A stretch of DNA of 5,573 bases, taken from positions 1 through 5,573 of the forward strand of contig PGXI01000090.1 of assembly GCA_002839125.1 (NCBI GenBank). Reading direction: 5' to 3'. Under the pieces are notes generated by a model, which worked only from the letters and a program-made list of their open reading frames with translations, was not told where the DNA came from and did not search any database. Both the position numbers and the translations under genes were made by a program. Positions 1-5,573 of this stretch are shown in pieces; positions within the stretch are counted from its first letter, which is position 1; the number at the start of each line of letters is the position of its first letter. The DNA comes from Tenericutes bacterium HGW-Tenericutes-5. GTDB taxonomy: Bacteria > Bacillota_I > Bacilli_A > Izemoplasmatales > Hujiaoplasmataceae.

Positions 1-1228
1 TATTTGAAAAATTTGCTTCTCCATATCTTTTTATTGCTTCGTTTCTAGTTTTTGGAGTAGCACTTTGTTTATTGTAAGAAGAACTCACCAGGATTTTGGA
101 ATAAACTGAATCAATTTCTACAGGAATTTTCATCTTTATATGTCTTTCAATCGCTTGAAGAAGATTAGTTTCGTCTTCAGAACAAAATGAGAAAACTCTC
201 CCACCTAATCCGGCTCTTCCTGTACGCCCCATTCTATGAATGTATGTTTCTGGGACATCCGGCAAATCAAAATTAATAACATGAGACAACTCATCAATAT
301 CAATTCCTCTAGCTGCTATATCGGTCGCTACTAAAACCCTTAAGTTTTTTGCCTTAAACTGAAATAAAGCTTCTTGTCTTGCGCCTTGAGATTTATTGCC
401 ATGAATAGATTCCGACTTTATACCAGCCGCGATTAAATTCTTAACAATTTTATTAGCGCCGTGCTTTGTTCTTGAAAAAACTAAAACTGATTTTAATTCT
501 TGGTCACTCAGTAATTTAATCAGAAGACTCATTTTTTTGCTTTTTTCAACAAAATAAATTGATTGAGTAATCTTTTCAATTATTGCTTCTTCAGAAGTTA
601 TTTGAACTCTTACCGGCTCATTTAATATTTCTGAGGCTAAATTCAAAATTGCCTTTGGCATAGTCGCTGAGAAAAACATTGTCTGTCTTTCCTTCGGAAT
701 CAAAGCGATTATTTTTCTAACGTCTTTGATAAATCCCATGTCTAACATTCTATCGGCTTCATCTAAGACCAAAAAAGATACTTTACTTAGTGATAACTTC
801 TTCTGTTGAATTAAATCTAGTAATCTGCCTGGTGTTGCAATCAAAATATCAACACCTTGATTTAAGATTCTAATTTGTTTTGATTGATTGACGCCACCAA
901 AGATTACGGTAGTTCTTAAATTTATGTTTTTACCATATTCTTTGAAATTATCATGGATTTGTAATGCAAGTTCTCTGGTTGGTGCGAGCACTAAAGCTTC
1001 AATAGCTTTGCTTGTTTTTTCTTTTTGTCTTTTCAAAAACAAGTTTTGTAAAATCGGTATAGCAAAAGCCGCAGTTTTACCTGTGCCCGTTTGAGCGCTT
1101 CCTAATATATCTTTTCCTTCTAATAAAACTGGAATAGCTGCTATTTGGATTGGCGTTGGATCATCATATTCTTTTGTTTTTAAAGCTGTTAAGATTGGTT
1201 CGATAATTTTTAGTTCTTGAAATGTCAT
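1..1228 (-). CDS. rhlE: RhlE-type DEAD-box ATP-dependent RNA helicase, 3' end cut by the window edge
   Basis: The gene encodes a cytoplasmic ATP-dependent helicase that unwinds RNA duplexes, as in ribosome assembly and mRNA turnover. My translation gives 409 residues in the window with no stop. Both RecA-like domains are complete. Visible motifs are the Q motif (YDDPTPIQ, 21-28), motif I AQTGTGKT (45-52), Ia PTRELA (83-88), GG (111-112), Ib TPGR (132-135), II DEAD (156-159), III SAT (187-189), V ATDIAARGID (301-310) and VI HRMGRTGRAG (331-340). The strings VFSRTKHGAN and IHGNKSQGAR are typical of the RhlE subfamily. From about residue 370 a polar tail begins and runs off the window; in this family such tails are variable, often basic, and bind RNA. 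The ATG at 1228 is preceded by AAAGGAG at 1246-1240 and begins the normal short family N-terminus. The gene has its own promoter and is separated from the upstream hydrolase gene by a terminator. The family assignment is secure; the cellular role is inferred. Confidence 0.97.
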   Translation of the reverse strand, partial: MTFQELKIIEPILTALKTKEYDDPTPIQIAAIPVLLEGKDILGSAQTGTGKTAAFAIPILQNLFLKRQKEKTSKAIEALVLAPTRELALQIHDNFKEYGKNINLRTTVIFGGVNQSKQIRILNQGVDILIATPGRLLDLIQQKKLSLSKVSFLVLDEADRMLDMGFIKDVRKIIALIPKERQTMFFSATMPKAILNLASEILNEPVRVQITSEEAIIEKITQSIYFVEKSKKMSLLIKLLSDQELKSVLVFSRTKHGANKIVKNLIAAGIKSESIHGNKSQGARQEALFQFKAKNLRVLVATDIAARGIDIDELSHVINFDLPDVPETYIHRMGRTGRAGLGGRVFSFCSEDETNLLQAIERHIKMKIPVEIDSVYSKILVSSSYNKQSATPKTRNEAIKRYGEANFSN

Positions 1229-1283
1229 TAATTTGATTGCTCCTTTAAATTTTAAGGTCTTATATATTCAATCAAATTGATGA
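1225..1283 (-). promoter_or_regulatory. Inverted repeat in the helicase leader that could sequester the start codon
   Basis: In the minus-strand transcript the upstream arm at 1283-1269 (TCATCAATTTGATTG) can pair with 1239-1225 (CAATCAAATTAATGA), with 14 of 15 positions complementary and a single C-A mismatch. The downstream arm contains the whole helicase ATG (1228-1226) and the spacer. The Shine-Dalgarno AAAGGAG lies in the 29-base loop (1268-1240). If formed, the stem would block initiation. The arms are A/T-rich, so the stem is only moderately stable and could respond to temperature, a helicase or a ribosome. The repeat is seen directly; the regulatory role is inference. Confidence 0.5.
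1240..1246 (-). promoter_or_regulatory. Shine-Dalgarno of the helicase gene
   Basis: AAAGGAG reads on the minus strand 11 bases before the ATG at 1228. It supports that start, and it lies in the loop of the leader inverted repeat rather than in the stem. Confidence 0.8.
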
Positions 1284-1297
1284 AAAATGCTGAACAT
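1268..1297 (-). CDS. Possible 9-codon leader ORF (MFSIFHQFD) upstream of the helicase
   Basis: An ATG at 1297-1295 opens a frame of nine codons ending in TGA at 1270-1268, about 13 bases after the predicted transcription start. Its last codons overlap the upstream arm of the start-codon inverted repeat, and its stop coincides with the end of that arm. A translating ribosome would therefore melt the stem, as in leader-peptide translational attenuation of Firmicute resistance genes. Ribosome binding is weak: only GAG, five bases before the ATG. An ORF this short can occur by chance, so this is a tentative call. Confidence 0.2.
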   Translation of the reverse strand: MFSIFHQFD

Positions 1298-1316
1298 AAA
1301 AACTCAATACCCATCA

Positions 1317-1344
1317 ATCATACCACAATTTGAGATATTTACAA
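1317..1344 (-). promoter_or_regulatory. Sigma-A-type promoter of the helicase gene with extended -10
   Basis: On the minus strand, TTGTAA (-35, 1344-1339) is followed after 16 bases by TATGAT (-10, 1322-1317). A TGG immediately before the -10 gives a TGn extended -10 element. The start of transcription would fall near 1310, leaving a leader of about 80 bases before the helicase ATG. The promoter lies downstream of the preceding gene's terminator, so the helicase is likely an independent unit. Confidence 0.65.
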
Positions 1345-1417
1345 TTTTTTTAGTTCTATTGAGGAAAATTCGTCTAAGTAAACTCTAAAACTATTAAATA
1401 ATCTAATTATTATCCGC

Positions 1418-1448
1418 AAAATAAAAAAGGGAAAAATTATTTCCCTTT
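1418..1448 (-). terminator. Rho-independent terminator of the family 3 glycoside hydrolase gene
   Basis: The transcript can form a perfect nine-base-pair stem, AAAGGGAAA (minus 1448-1440) with TTTCCCTTT (1434-1426), around a five-base loop. It is followed by an uninterrupted U run that continues as TTTATTTT to 1418. It sits about 40 bases after the hydrolase stop codon. The plus-strand reading also gives a stem with a looser T-rich tail (to about 1478), so it may work in both directions, but no plus-strand gene needs it. Confidence 0.85.
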
Positions 1449-1490
1449 ATTAATACTTTATTTTTTTTATTAACTTTAGCGTATTATAAC

Positions 1491-3650
1491 TTAAATTATC
1501 TCAATTATCTTTTTTAATGAACCGATTTGAATTTCAATCTTTCTTTTTTCTTCTACCCAAAGTAGATCCTCATCATATAGACTTAAATCATCTTCTGTTA
1601 ATTTAAAAGTTACTGATATAGTTTCATTAGGTTGTAGCTGAATCTTCTTGAACCCTTTCAAAGATTTTATTGGTCTAGTAACTGAAGCGTATTGATCTTG
1701 TAAATATAGTTGTACAACTTCATCTCCAGCAAAATTACCGATATTCTTAACATCGAGACTAATTAAGCAATCATCACCTAATTTTACTTGATCTAATACT
1801 TGCAAATTACTATATTCGAATTCAGTATAACTTAACCCATATCCAAAAGGATATAGTGGGTCATACTTTGTATATATTTCTGCACTAGTATATCTTCTTG
1901 CATTATAGACAACTGGAATTTGATTTCCATCTTTTGGAAAAGATATTGGTAATTTTCCTGATGGATTATAGTCACCGAATAAGCAATCAGCTATTGCTTC
2001 TGCACCAAAAGTGCCTGGTAGATATGCCCATAAAATTGAAGATAAGTTTTCTTGTGGCCAATTCATATTTACCGGTCTACCGATGACTGAAACCATAACT
2101 AACGGTAAATTAGTCTCTTTAGCTGCCTTTAGTAGATCAAGTTCTTCTTTTTCAATAGCTAAATCCATTGAATCTCCTAACCATTCTGAATGAGGAGTCT
2201 CTCCAACTACCGATAAACACAAATCAAACTTTGCTTCATCTAAATTAATTTCACTTAATTCTTTTAAATCTTTTGCATAGGTAATTTCACAATTAGGTAG
2301 TTTTAATTTTAACGCTTCAAGAATTGTTAAAAAGTTTAAATCTTCTTCTTTTGCACTGTCCCAACCTAGAGTCCATCCCCCGCATAAACGGCTTTTTGAA
2401 CTAGTTGTTTTACCAGTAACAAGAATTGATTTAAGATTCTTTGATAAAGGTAAAAGTTTATTATCATTCTTTAATAACACTATTGATTCTTTAGCTATTC
2501 TTTCACCAAGGATTTTACTTTCAGTATTTCCATTAAATTCGATCGCTTTAAAAACATCGATTTCATTTTTTTCAAACATACCCAACTCAAGCTTTACCTT
2601 TAAAACTCTTCTCACCGTTTCGTTCAATCGATCTAAAGTTATTTTGTTTTCATTGACTAATTTTTCCATTATCTCTAATGTTTCAACATCAGCCACCATC
2701 ATATTTAAATCTAATCCAGCATTAAAAGCCTTCATGATTGCTTCTTCTTTAGTTCTTGCAATATGATGACGTTTATATAAACGATAAACATCATCCCAAT
2801 CCGATAATGTTAACCCTTCAAAACCTAACTTTTTCCTTAAAACATCAGTCATTAATCTTTTAGATGCTGGCATAGGTGTCCCGTTAACATCCCCACCGCT
2901 AACCATTATTGTTTTTACACCAGCTTTAATAGCTGATTGAAATGGTGGTAAGTGATTTTCCCATATAGTTCTTTCAGATAAGTTAGCTGGAATTCTATCC
3001 CTACCATTACTAGATTCTCCATAACCTAAATAATGCTTTGCACAAGCACCAACTCCGCCAGTTGATTGCATACCTTCTACTAAAACTTCACTCATCTTCG
3101 CAGCTAAGTATGGATCTTCACCTAAAGATTCATAGACTCTTCCCCACCGTTGATCTCTAGCGACATCAACAGTTGGAGCGAAATTAATGTTAATTCCGAT
3201 AGTCTCAAGTTCTTTACCAACAACTTGAGCATATTCTTTAACTAAATCTAAATTCCAAGTTGAAACAACACCTAAATTATGAGAAAAAATTGTCGAATTC
3301 TTAATAAAGTTAACTCCATGAACAGCATCAACGCCAAAGAATAAAGGTATTTGTAGCCTTGTCGTGTTTTTATTATATTGATTAATCTTTTTAATAAACT
3401 CAGCCCACATTTCCGCTGTATCATTTCCAAGACTAGAAATTCCCCCAAATAGCAAGAATCCAATGTGATACTCATTCAATAATTTTTTGATGAATCTCTC
3501 ATCTAAAATATTATCAAAAGACTCACCTTTCTCTTTGTTTAAACTGTCAAACAAAAAGAAAGGTTCAATCATATTGCATTGTCCTATCTTTTCTTTTAAT
3601 GTCATTTTCGACAACAGTTCATTTATTCTTTGTTCAATATTATTTCCCAT
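1491..3650 (-). CDS. Family 3 glycoside hydrolase (beta-glucosidase type), cytoplasmic
   Basis: A complete 719-residue GH3 enzyme, expected to release terminal beta-linked glucose (or a related sugar) with retention. The domain order is standard: a TIM-barrel from about 15-355, an alpha/beta sandwich from about 385-580, and a C-terminal fibronectin III-like domain from about 620-712. Recognisable blocks are GVDAVHG (106-112), RWGRVYESLGEDP (168-180), KHYLGYG (205-211) with GRDR (216-219), and TLSDWDD (281-287) with the nucleophile predicted as D284. CGGWTLGW (423-430) and GETPHSEWLGD (483-493) lie in the second domain; E489 is the likely acid/base, by analogy with plant ExoI-type enzymes. The N-terminus is polar with no signal peptide or lipobox, so it probably acts on imported oligosaccharides or glycosides. 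The ATG at 3650 has AAGGA at 3667-3663 (12-base spacing). It has its own promoter and terminator, and no sugar transporter or regulator lies beside it here. The exact substrate cannot be told from sequence; NagZ activity is unlikely because the two-domain GH3 layout is present. Confidence 0.95.
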   Translation of the reverse strand: MGNNIEQRINELLSKMTLKEKIGQCNMIEPFFLFDSLNKEKGESFDNILDERFIKKLLNEYHIGFLLFGGISSLGNDTAEMWAEFIKKINQYNKNTTRLQIPLFFGVDAVHGVNFIKNSTIFSHNLGVVSTWNLDLVKEYAQVVGKELETIGININFAPTVDVARDQRWGRVYESLGEDPYLAAKMSEVLVEGMQSTGGVGACAKHYLGYGESSNGRDRIPANLSERTIWENHLPPFQSAIKAGVKTIMVSGGDVNGTPMPASKRLMTDVLRKKLGFEGLTLSDWDDVYRLYKRHHIARTKEEAIMKAFNAGLDLNMMVADVETLEIMEKLVNENKITLDRLNETVRRVLKVKLELGMFEKNEIDVFKAIEFNGNTESKILGERIAKESIVLLKNDNKLLPLSKNLKSILVTGKTTSSKSRLCGGWTLGWDSAKEEDLNFLTILEALKLKLPNCEITYAKDLKELSEINLDEAKFDLCLSVVGETPHSEWLGDSMDLAIEKEELDLLKAAKETNLPLVMVSVIGRPVNMNWPQENLSSILWAYLPGTFGAEAIADCLFGDYNPSGKLPISFPKDGNQIPVVYNARRYTSAEIYTKYDPLYPFGYGLSYTEFEYSNLQVLDQVKLGDDCLISLDVKNIGNFAGDEVVQLYLQDQYASVTRPIKSLKGFKKIQLQPNETISVTFKLTEDDLSLYDEDLLWVEEKRKIEIQIGSLKKIIEII

Positions 3651-3679
3651 TTATAAAACCCATCCTTAGGTATGATTAT

Positions 3680-3692
3680 TTACTATAAGTAA
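3680..3692. promoter_or_regulatory. Small palindrome overlapping the hydrolase -10, possible operator
   Basis: TTACTATAAGTAA is an inverted repeat with five-base arms (TTACT/AGTAA) around three bases, centred on the -10 box of the hydrolase promoter. Its position suits a repressor operator controlling a sugar gene, but it is short and A/T-rich and matches no operator I can name. No cre-like (CcpA) site is apparent in the gap. Confidence 0.2.
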
Positions 3693-3710
3693 TTATTTTT
3701 TTTATTTCAA
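3682..3710 (-). promoter_or_regulatory. Sigma-A-type promoter of the glycoside hydrolase gene
   Basis: On the minus strand, TTGAAA (-35, 3710-3705) is followed after exactly 17 bases by TATAGT (-10, 3687-3682), with an A-rich spacer. Transcription would begin near 3675, about 25 bases before the ATG at 3650. The 70-base gap between the DUF445 stop (3721) and this gene shows no terminator hairpin, so read-through from the upstream genes could also reach the hydrolase. Confidence 0.65.
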
Positions 3711-3720
3711 CCGATTAAAT

Positions 3721-4317
3721 CTAAATAAACACTGTAATTAGATATTGAATCGCGCCAATAAATGCGCCTAAAAATAATCCAACAATCTCAACAAATCTTA
3801 ATTCTTTGCTCATTAGACCAACCATAATTTTCTCAAACTCAATAAAATCAAGTTCGTCAATTCGTTCTTTTACTAGCTTTTGAATATCTAAATTATCCAA
3901 ACCAGTTTTTTGAAATTCTTGAAGCATATCATCGAATATTTCATCTCCATGTTTGGCAATATATTTTTCAACAAAACCTTTTATATCACCACCGACAAAC
4001 ATCGCTAGTACAGGCGGTATTGATTGCGATAATTTTTCCACAATCAGTTTCTTCATTTTTTTCTTAATATCGTCAATCTTTTCTTCACTCATTAATTGAC
4101 TCATTATTACTTCTTTTGATAGTAATTCTTGTTCAATTATATTAGCTAAAGACACAGCTATTTGATCTTTTCTTCTAGGAAAAACTCCTTGGATATTCAT
4201 TCCTAAGAATCTATGAGGATTAATTGGTCTAAACAACATTTTTATCGCTACTTTATTTGTCAACCAACCAATAAGACCTCCAATAATTACTAATAAAACA
4301 AATCTAACAATCTCCAT
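3721..4317 (-). CDS. DUF445 family membrane-anchored protein (short form)
   Basis: A 198-residue protein of the DUF445 family (relatives of Bacillus YheB), whose biochemical role is not established. The N-terminus carries the family signature GGLIGWLTNKVAIKMLFRP (13-31) within the first hydrophobic segment (about 4-20). It is followed by NPHRFLGMNIQGVFPRRK (33-50), also characteristic. A long, charged, mostly helical middle (about 50-175) leads to a second hydrophobic segment at 176-197 (VEIVGLFLGAFIGAIQYLI). The likely topology is therefore two membrane anchors flanking a soluble helical domain. It is about half the length of YheB but matches the compact form, with both ends present, so it does not look truncated. 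The start at 4317 is supported by GAGG whose end lies six bases before the ATG. It begins 25 bases after the membrane-protein gene upstream, which implies cotranscription. It ends with TAG, unlike its TAA-ended neighbours. Confidence 0.85.
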   Translation of the reverse strand: MEIVRFVLLVIIGGLIGWLTNKVAIKMLFRPINPHRFLGMNIQGVFPRRKDQIAVSLANIIEQELLSKEVIMSQLMSEEKIDDIKKKMKKLIVEKLSQSIPPVLAMFVGGDIKGFVEKYIAKHGDEIFDDMLQEFQKTGLDNLDIQKLVKERIDELDFIEFEKIMVGLMSKELRFVEIVGLFLGAFIGAIQYLITVFI

Positions 4318-4342
4318 ATTTCACCTCGCAAAAATATTATAA

Positions 4343-4975
4343 TTAGTTTTTATTTACCTTACTTGTTTTTAAATTTTTCAGTAAGGTTTGATTATAAAAT
4401 TTAATCATCAAGCCACTAAATAAAACCGTAATTAATGTCCCTACTCCTATACCAGAAATTTCGCCATACAATAACCCAAAGGTTATAGCTAACAAAAAAG
4501 CTATACCATAAGTAATGTAAGTACCCACTGCATCATTCTTACATAATTTTTGCATTTGATATAAGAAGACATCACAAGGATGAACGGCAATAAGAACTTT
4601 TAAATGTAAAGCAATTGAAAAGATTAAAATTCCTAATCCTAAAAAATTAATAATTAATCGCAGAAGATAATGCCATTCTGTCATACTTGGTATTAACCAA
4701 ATAAACAAATCTGATAACATCCCAAAAGAAACAAGAAAAGCAAAAGACAAAATTGTTTCTATTAAATTAATCTTCTTACTGATTAATATCGCAATTAGAT
4801 AAAAAACAATTGCCATAATAATAAAGGCTGTCCCAAAAGTAATATCAAAAAATTTTCCGATATTAAAAGCAGCGCTTCCCCAAGCAGTCAGTCCCAATGA
4901 TGTGTTAGTCATTAATGCTGTTCCTAAAGCATTTCCTATAACAGCACAAATAAGTAAGAATATTGTTCTCTTCAT
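4343..4975 (-). CDS. YczE/YyaS/YitT-type integral membrane protein
   Basis: A 210-residue, very hydrophobic protein with about five to six membrane-spanning segments, roughly at 4-24, 45-66, 72-95, 103-125, 150-172 and 174-194, and a short basic C-terminal tail (TLLKNLKTSKVNKN). Family-like features are the N-terminal GNALGTALMTNTSLGLTAWGS (14-34), which resembles the conserved 'GLG.AL...LG..PW' block. Two more are HPCD (132-135) and GIGVGTLITVLFSGLMIKFYN (175-195), like the terminal 'G.GTL' block of YczE relatives. The substrate or partner of this family is not known; a transport role is often suspected but unproven. The ribosome-binding site is weak: GGTTGA five bases before the ATG is the only candidate. 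Together with the 36-base gap after the peptidase gene, this suggests expression from the upstream transcript. No separate promoter or terminator is evident. Confidence 0.8.
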   Translation of the reverse strand: MKRTIFLLICAVIGNALGTALMTNTSLGLTAWGSAAFNIGKFFDITFGTAFIIMAIVFYLIAILISKKINLIETILSFAFLVSFGMLSDLFIWLIPSMTEWHYLLRLIINFLGLGILIFSIALHLKVLIAVHPCDVFLYQMQKLCKNDAVGTYITYGIAFLLAITFGLLYGEISGIGVGTLITVLFSGLMIKFYNQTLLKNLKTSKVNKN

Positions 4976-5011
4976 TTATTTCAACCAGTAAATATTTCAA
5001 ATTTTTAATCT

Positions 5012-5573
5012 TTAATTAAATATAGTAACATCACCAAAAACAGTTACTTGATTATCTTTATATATTAAAGCCCCACTATTTGAGATTCCATAAACAGTTT
5101 TAGCACCTTTTTTTAATACTTTCTCGATACTTTCATCTTGTGACTTTGTACTACAGTAATGAACTTCAATGCTAAAGTTATCGTTGATCAATCCTAAGCC
5201 TTCAAAGTACTTAAACTCAGGATATTCATCATCTGGCGAACCAAAATATTCTTTAAGTTGAATCATAGCCCCAGCACTAGAACCGATGATAATATTACGT
5301 TTTTTAATTTCTGGTAGTAGTTCTTTTTCTAAGATTCGCTTCATTGATAATTCAGCGCTACCACCGGTGAAAAACACTACTTCTGATTTGTTTATAATAT
5401 CCTTCATAGTTTTTACTTCATCAGTAAAATAGTTTAATAGTTTAATATTTTCTTTTTTAACTCCCAGACTCAAGAATTGATTAACAATATCAAAGTAATG
5501 AACTCCATTGATATTGTTATATAAAAATTCCCAATCTGCCAAATCTTTTATCTCATCATCGGAAAAAGAAAAG
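5012..5573 (-). CDS. Peptidase E (S51)-like hydrolase, 5' end cut by the window edge
   Basis: The last 186 residues of a protein of the peptidase E / cyanophycinase group (type 1 glutamine amidotransferase-like fold). Members are Ser-His hydrolases, typically cytoplasmic aspartyl dipeptidases or relatives. Counting from the TTG at 5542, the visible motifs are FFTGGSAEL (57-65), IIIGSSAGAM (84-93) with S89 in the nucleophile elbow, SIEVHY (124-129) with H128 as the probable catalytic His, and YGISNSGALIYKDNQVTVFG (151-170) near the C-terminus. The frame stays open to the right edge, adding ten residues (FSFSDDEIKD) before that TTG. The family's first strand and roughly 30-40 residues are missing, and no Shine-Dalgarno precedes the TTG. 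The real start therefore lies beyond 5573. It appears to be the first visible gene of an operon with the YczE-like and DUF445 genes. The precise specificity (Asp-X dipeptides or other) is not determinable. Confidence 0.85.
   Translation of the reverse strand, partial: FSFSDDEIKDLADWEFLYNNINGVHYFDIVNQFLSLGVKKENIKLLNYFTDEVKTMKDIINKSEVVFFTGGSAELSMKRILEKELLPEIKKRNIIIGSSAGAMIQLKEYFGSPDDEYPEFKYFEGLGLINDNFSIEVHYCSTKSQDESIEKVLKKGAKTVYGISNSGALIYKDNQVTVFGDVTIFN

Larger units (their letters stand above)
1229..1490. other. Intergenic region between the hydrolase and helicase genes
   Basis: This 262-base gap holds the hydrolase terminator at its right end, the helicase promoter in the middle, and the helicase leader with its inverted repeat at its left end. 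The remainder (about 1345-1417) is plain A/T-rich sequence in which I see no further gene or RNA. Confidence 0.8.

Noticed and set aside
888..1094. Plus-strand ORF of 68 codons
   Set aside because: It lies wholly inside the helicase gene on the opposite strand, and its product resembles no family. It is a shadow of motif-bearing sequence.
1480..1490. TATAAT-like string just after the hydrolase stop (minus strand), a possible extra promoter
   Set aside because: It has no convincing -35 at 16-18 bases, and any transcript would meet the strong terminator within about 50 bases.
1898..2193. Two overlapping plus-strand ORFs of about 60 codons
   Set aside because: Both are antisense to the conserved second domain of the GH3 gene, with no ribosome-binding site or family resemblance.
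3272..3475. Minus-strand ORF of 67 codons inside the GH3 gene
   Set aside because: It is an alternative frame of the well-conserved TIM-barrel coding sequence, and its protein is low in complexity.
3487..3669. Plus-strand ORF of 60 codons over the GH3 start
   Set aside because: It is antisense to the GH3 N-terminus, with no supporting signals.
3701..3733. Possible terminator after the DUF445 gene (TTTATTT/AAATAAA arms)
   Set aside because: The stem is all A/T, and on the transcribed strand it is followed by an A run instead of a U run, so it should not terminate transcription of the upstream genes.

Overview
This is a strongly AT-rich window (about 30% G+C by eye) in which every supported gene lies on the minus strand. 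All tryptophans in the translated genes are TGG, and the complete genes end in TAA or TAG. There is therefore no sign of the UGA=Trp code of Mycoplasma or Spiroplasma. Low G+C, Firmicute-type Shine-Dalgarno sequences and promoters, and the gene families present fit a low-GC Bacillota or Tenericutes lineage with the standard code, for example Acholeplasma- or Izemoplasma-like. The genus assignment is inference.

Layout in transcription order (right to left). (1) 5573-5012: 3' part of a peptidase E (S51)-like Ser-His hydrolase gene, cut by the right edge. (2) 4975-4343: a YczE/YitT-type integral membrane protein. (3) 4317-3721: a short DUF445 membrane-anchored protein. These three are 36 and 25 bases apart with no visible terminator between them, so they probably form one operon. 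(4) 3650-1491: a complete, signal-peptide-free family 3 glycoside hydrolase (beta-glucosidase type). It has its own sigma-A-type promoter at 3710-3682 and ends at a clear rho-independent terminator at 1448-1418. (5) 1228-1: an RhlE-type DEAD-box RNA helicase. It has its own extended -10 promoter at 1344-1317, and its 3' end is cut by the left edge.

The gene content is ordinary housekeeping or metabolic, with no mobile elements, CRISPR arrays, tRNA or rRNA. The one feature that stands out is the helicase leader. A 15-base inverted repeat (14 paired) joins the middle of the predicted 5' UTR to the sequence spanning the helicase start codon, with the Shine-Dalgarno in the loop. A potential 9-codon leader ORF ends exactly where the upstream arm ends. 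This looks like a translational switch on an RNA helicase mRNA, possibly autoregulatory, cold-responsive or controlled by leader translation. It is a prediction from sequence only.
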